Assembly: GCA_946481345.1 (NCBI GenBank)
Contig: CAMLMY010000002.1
Span: forward strand, 1 to 64,000
DNA length: 64,000 bases
Direction: 5' to 3'
Source of the DNA: an uncultured Gilliamella sp.
GTDB taxonomy: Bacteria > Pseudomonadota > Gammaproteobacteria > Enterobacterales > Orbaceae
Shown here: piece by piece, positions 62,516 through 64,000 of the stretch
Numbering within the stretch: the stretch's first letter is position 1
Layout of the letters: every line of letters starts with the position of its first letter
The notes under the pieces: generated by a model
Told to the model about the DNA's origin: nothing
What the model saw: only the letters and a program-made list of their open reading frames with translations
The model's database searches: none
Made by a program: the position numbers and the translations under genes

Positions 62516-62899
62516 ATGGTGAAAGTAGTTAATACCGATAAAGCCCCAGCAGCTATTGGTCCTTATGTACAAGGTGTCGATTTGGGTAATATGTTATTTG
62601 CATCAGGTCAAATCCCAATTAATCCAGCAACGGGTGAGATGCCAACTTGCGTGAAAGAACAAGCTAAGCAAAGTTTAGCTAATGTTAAAGCAATTATTAC
62701 TGAGGCGGGTTATCAAGTTAAAAATATCGTTAAAACAACTATTTTTTTAGCTGATATGAATGATTTTGCTGATGTTAATAGTGTCTATGAAGAATTTTTT
62801 ACCGAAAATCAAGCAAGCTTTCCAGCTCGTTCTTGTGTGCAAGTAGCTCGAATTCCGAAAGATGCTAAAGTTGAAATAGAAGTTATTGCTGTTAAATAA
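62516..62899 (+). CDS. ridA: 2-iminobutanoate/2-iminopropanoate deaminase RidA
   Basis: KAPAAIGPYVQG, FASGQIPINPATGE, PARSCVQVARIPKDAKVEIEVIA; start trimmed. Confidence 0.94.
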   Translation: MVKVVNTDKAPAAIGPYVQGVDLGNMLFASGQIPINPATGEMPTCVKEQAKQSLANVKAIITEAGYQVKNIVKTTIFLADMNDFADVNSVYEEFFTENQASFPARSCVQVARIPKDAKVEIEVIAVK

Positions 62900-62910
62900 G
62901 TTTGCCAAAA

Positions 62911-62935
62911 TCATTAGCACCAATAGTGCTAATGA
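62911..62935 (+). terminator. Hairpin downstream of ridA
   Basis: tcattagcac-caata-gtgctaatga. Confidence 0.55.
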
Positions 62936-63163
62936 AGCAAAAAAGTTGAGGGAAGTTTTTTTGCGGCTTTTCTTGCTAAATTTTCCTATTTTTTTGTCAT
63001 CAGTTATGATGTTTTTCTATCTGGATCAGGCTGTTAAACACTCGATTTTATTTGCCTAAAATTATTTATATTTAAACTGTTATTTAGTGATTGATTGCTA
63101 ATTGAGTTGGTGCAATAATCTACAATTATACATTGCTATTTATTGGTTAATTAGGTTGGAAAA

Positions 63164-64000
63164 ATGTTTGAAAAAGTAGAGTCGTATGCTGGTGACCCAA
63201 TTTTGTCATTAGTCGCAGAATTTAATAATGATAGCCGTCAGGATAAGACCAATTTAAGTATTGGATATTATTATGATGAAAACAGTGAGGTTCCGCAGTT
63301 ATCATGTGTTAAAACGGCCCGTGATTATATTTATCAACATCAACAAGGCGCACAACTTTATTTGCCAATGAGTGGTTTACCTAGTTATTGCCAAGCGATC
63401 CAATCACTGCTTTTTGGTGAAGATAATCCTGCTATTCAAGCTAAACGTATTGCAACTATTCAAACGTTAGGTGGGTCAGGTGCCCTGAAAGTTGGTGCTG
63501 ATTTTCTTTATCACTATTTTCCGAATTCTCAAGTATGGGTGAGTGATCCAACTTGGGAAAATCATATTGCTATTTTTAGTGGTGCAGGCTTTAAAGTAAA
63601 TAAATATCCTTATTTTGACCCAACAACTTGTGGTGTAAAATTTGACGCTATGCTTGATACATTAAATAGCTTACCGGCTAAAAGTATCGTGCTATTACAT
63701 CCTTGTTGTCATAATCCTACTGGTGTCGATTTAACACAGCCGCAGTGGGATAAAGTAATTGAAGTTTTACAAAATCGTGATCTTATCCCATTTATGGATA
63801 TTGCTTATCAAGGTTTTGGTGAAAGTATCGAAAATGATAGTTATGCAATCAAAAAAGTCGCTGAGAAAGGATTATGTGGTTTGATCAGTAATTCTTTTTC
63901 TAAAACTTTTTCACTGTATGGAGAACGGGTAGGTGGATTATCCGTATTATGTGATGATAGCCAAGCAGCAAATTGTGTATTTGGTCAGTTACAAGCAACA
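63164..64000 (+). CDS. tyrB: Aromatic amino acid/aspartate aminotransferase, truncated by window end
   Basis: [66 protein letters not shown]. Confidence 0.88.
   Translation, partial: MFEKVESYAGDPILSLVAEFNNDSRQDKTNLSIGYYYDENSEVPQLSCVKTARDYIYQHQQGAQLYLPMSGLPSYCQAIQSLLFGEDNPAIQAKRIATIQTLGGSGALKVGADFLYHYFPNSQVWVSDPTWENHIAIFSGAGFKVNKYPYFDPTTCGVKFDAMLDTLNSLPAKSIVLLHPCCHNPTGVDLTQPQWDKVIEVLQNRDLIPFMDIAYQGFGESIENDSYAIKKVAEKGLCGLISNSFSKTFSLYGERVGGLSVLCDDSQAANCVFGQLQAT

Overview
AT-rich gammaproteobacterial chromosome segment. Protein similarity suggests a fermentative, gut-associated lineage, possibly Orbaceae/Gilliamella-like; this assignment is inference. Most of the window is conserved housekeeping genes: fdoGHI-fdhE, plsB, ydiB-aroD, rsmB, serB-radA, ppnN, moaA, gluQ-dksA-folK, aspC, syd, rne-sapBCDF, metA, pgi, ptsHI-crr, ygfB-pepP, tonB, ispB, rhtA, ffh, ridA, and a tyrB-like gene cut by the window end. 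The accessory part (about 37.6-50.8 kb) holds two architecturally parallel sugar-acid (aldonate) catabolic modules. One is an L-rhamnonate module. The other uses an IlvD/Edd dehydratase and a DapA-type aldolase. Each has its own MFS transporter, iron-containing alcohol dehydrogenase and IclR regulator. The most interesting non-coding signals are: (i) a Moco-riboswitch-like leader overlapping the called moaA start; (ii) a TrpR-operator-like site at a TrpX-family ABC transporter; (iii) four iterated 17-bp operator-like sites plus a CRP-like site upstream of the rhamnonate IclR gene; (iv) a structured intergenic region at 43.36-43.61 kb bracketed by near-identical 30-bp direct repeats and containing a Fur-like palindrome; (v) a dispersed intergenic motif (core TCCTCAA-A/T-rich, or its complement TTGAGGA) in six copies; (vi) a perfect FNR box upstream of a cysteine-type (non-selenocysteine) formate dehydrogenase. 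No tRNA, rRNA, CRISPR, prophage or IS element could be supported. All calls were made by reading the sequence; no database search was run.
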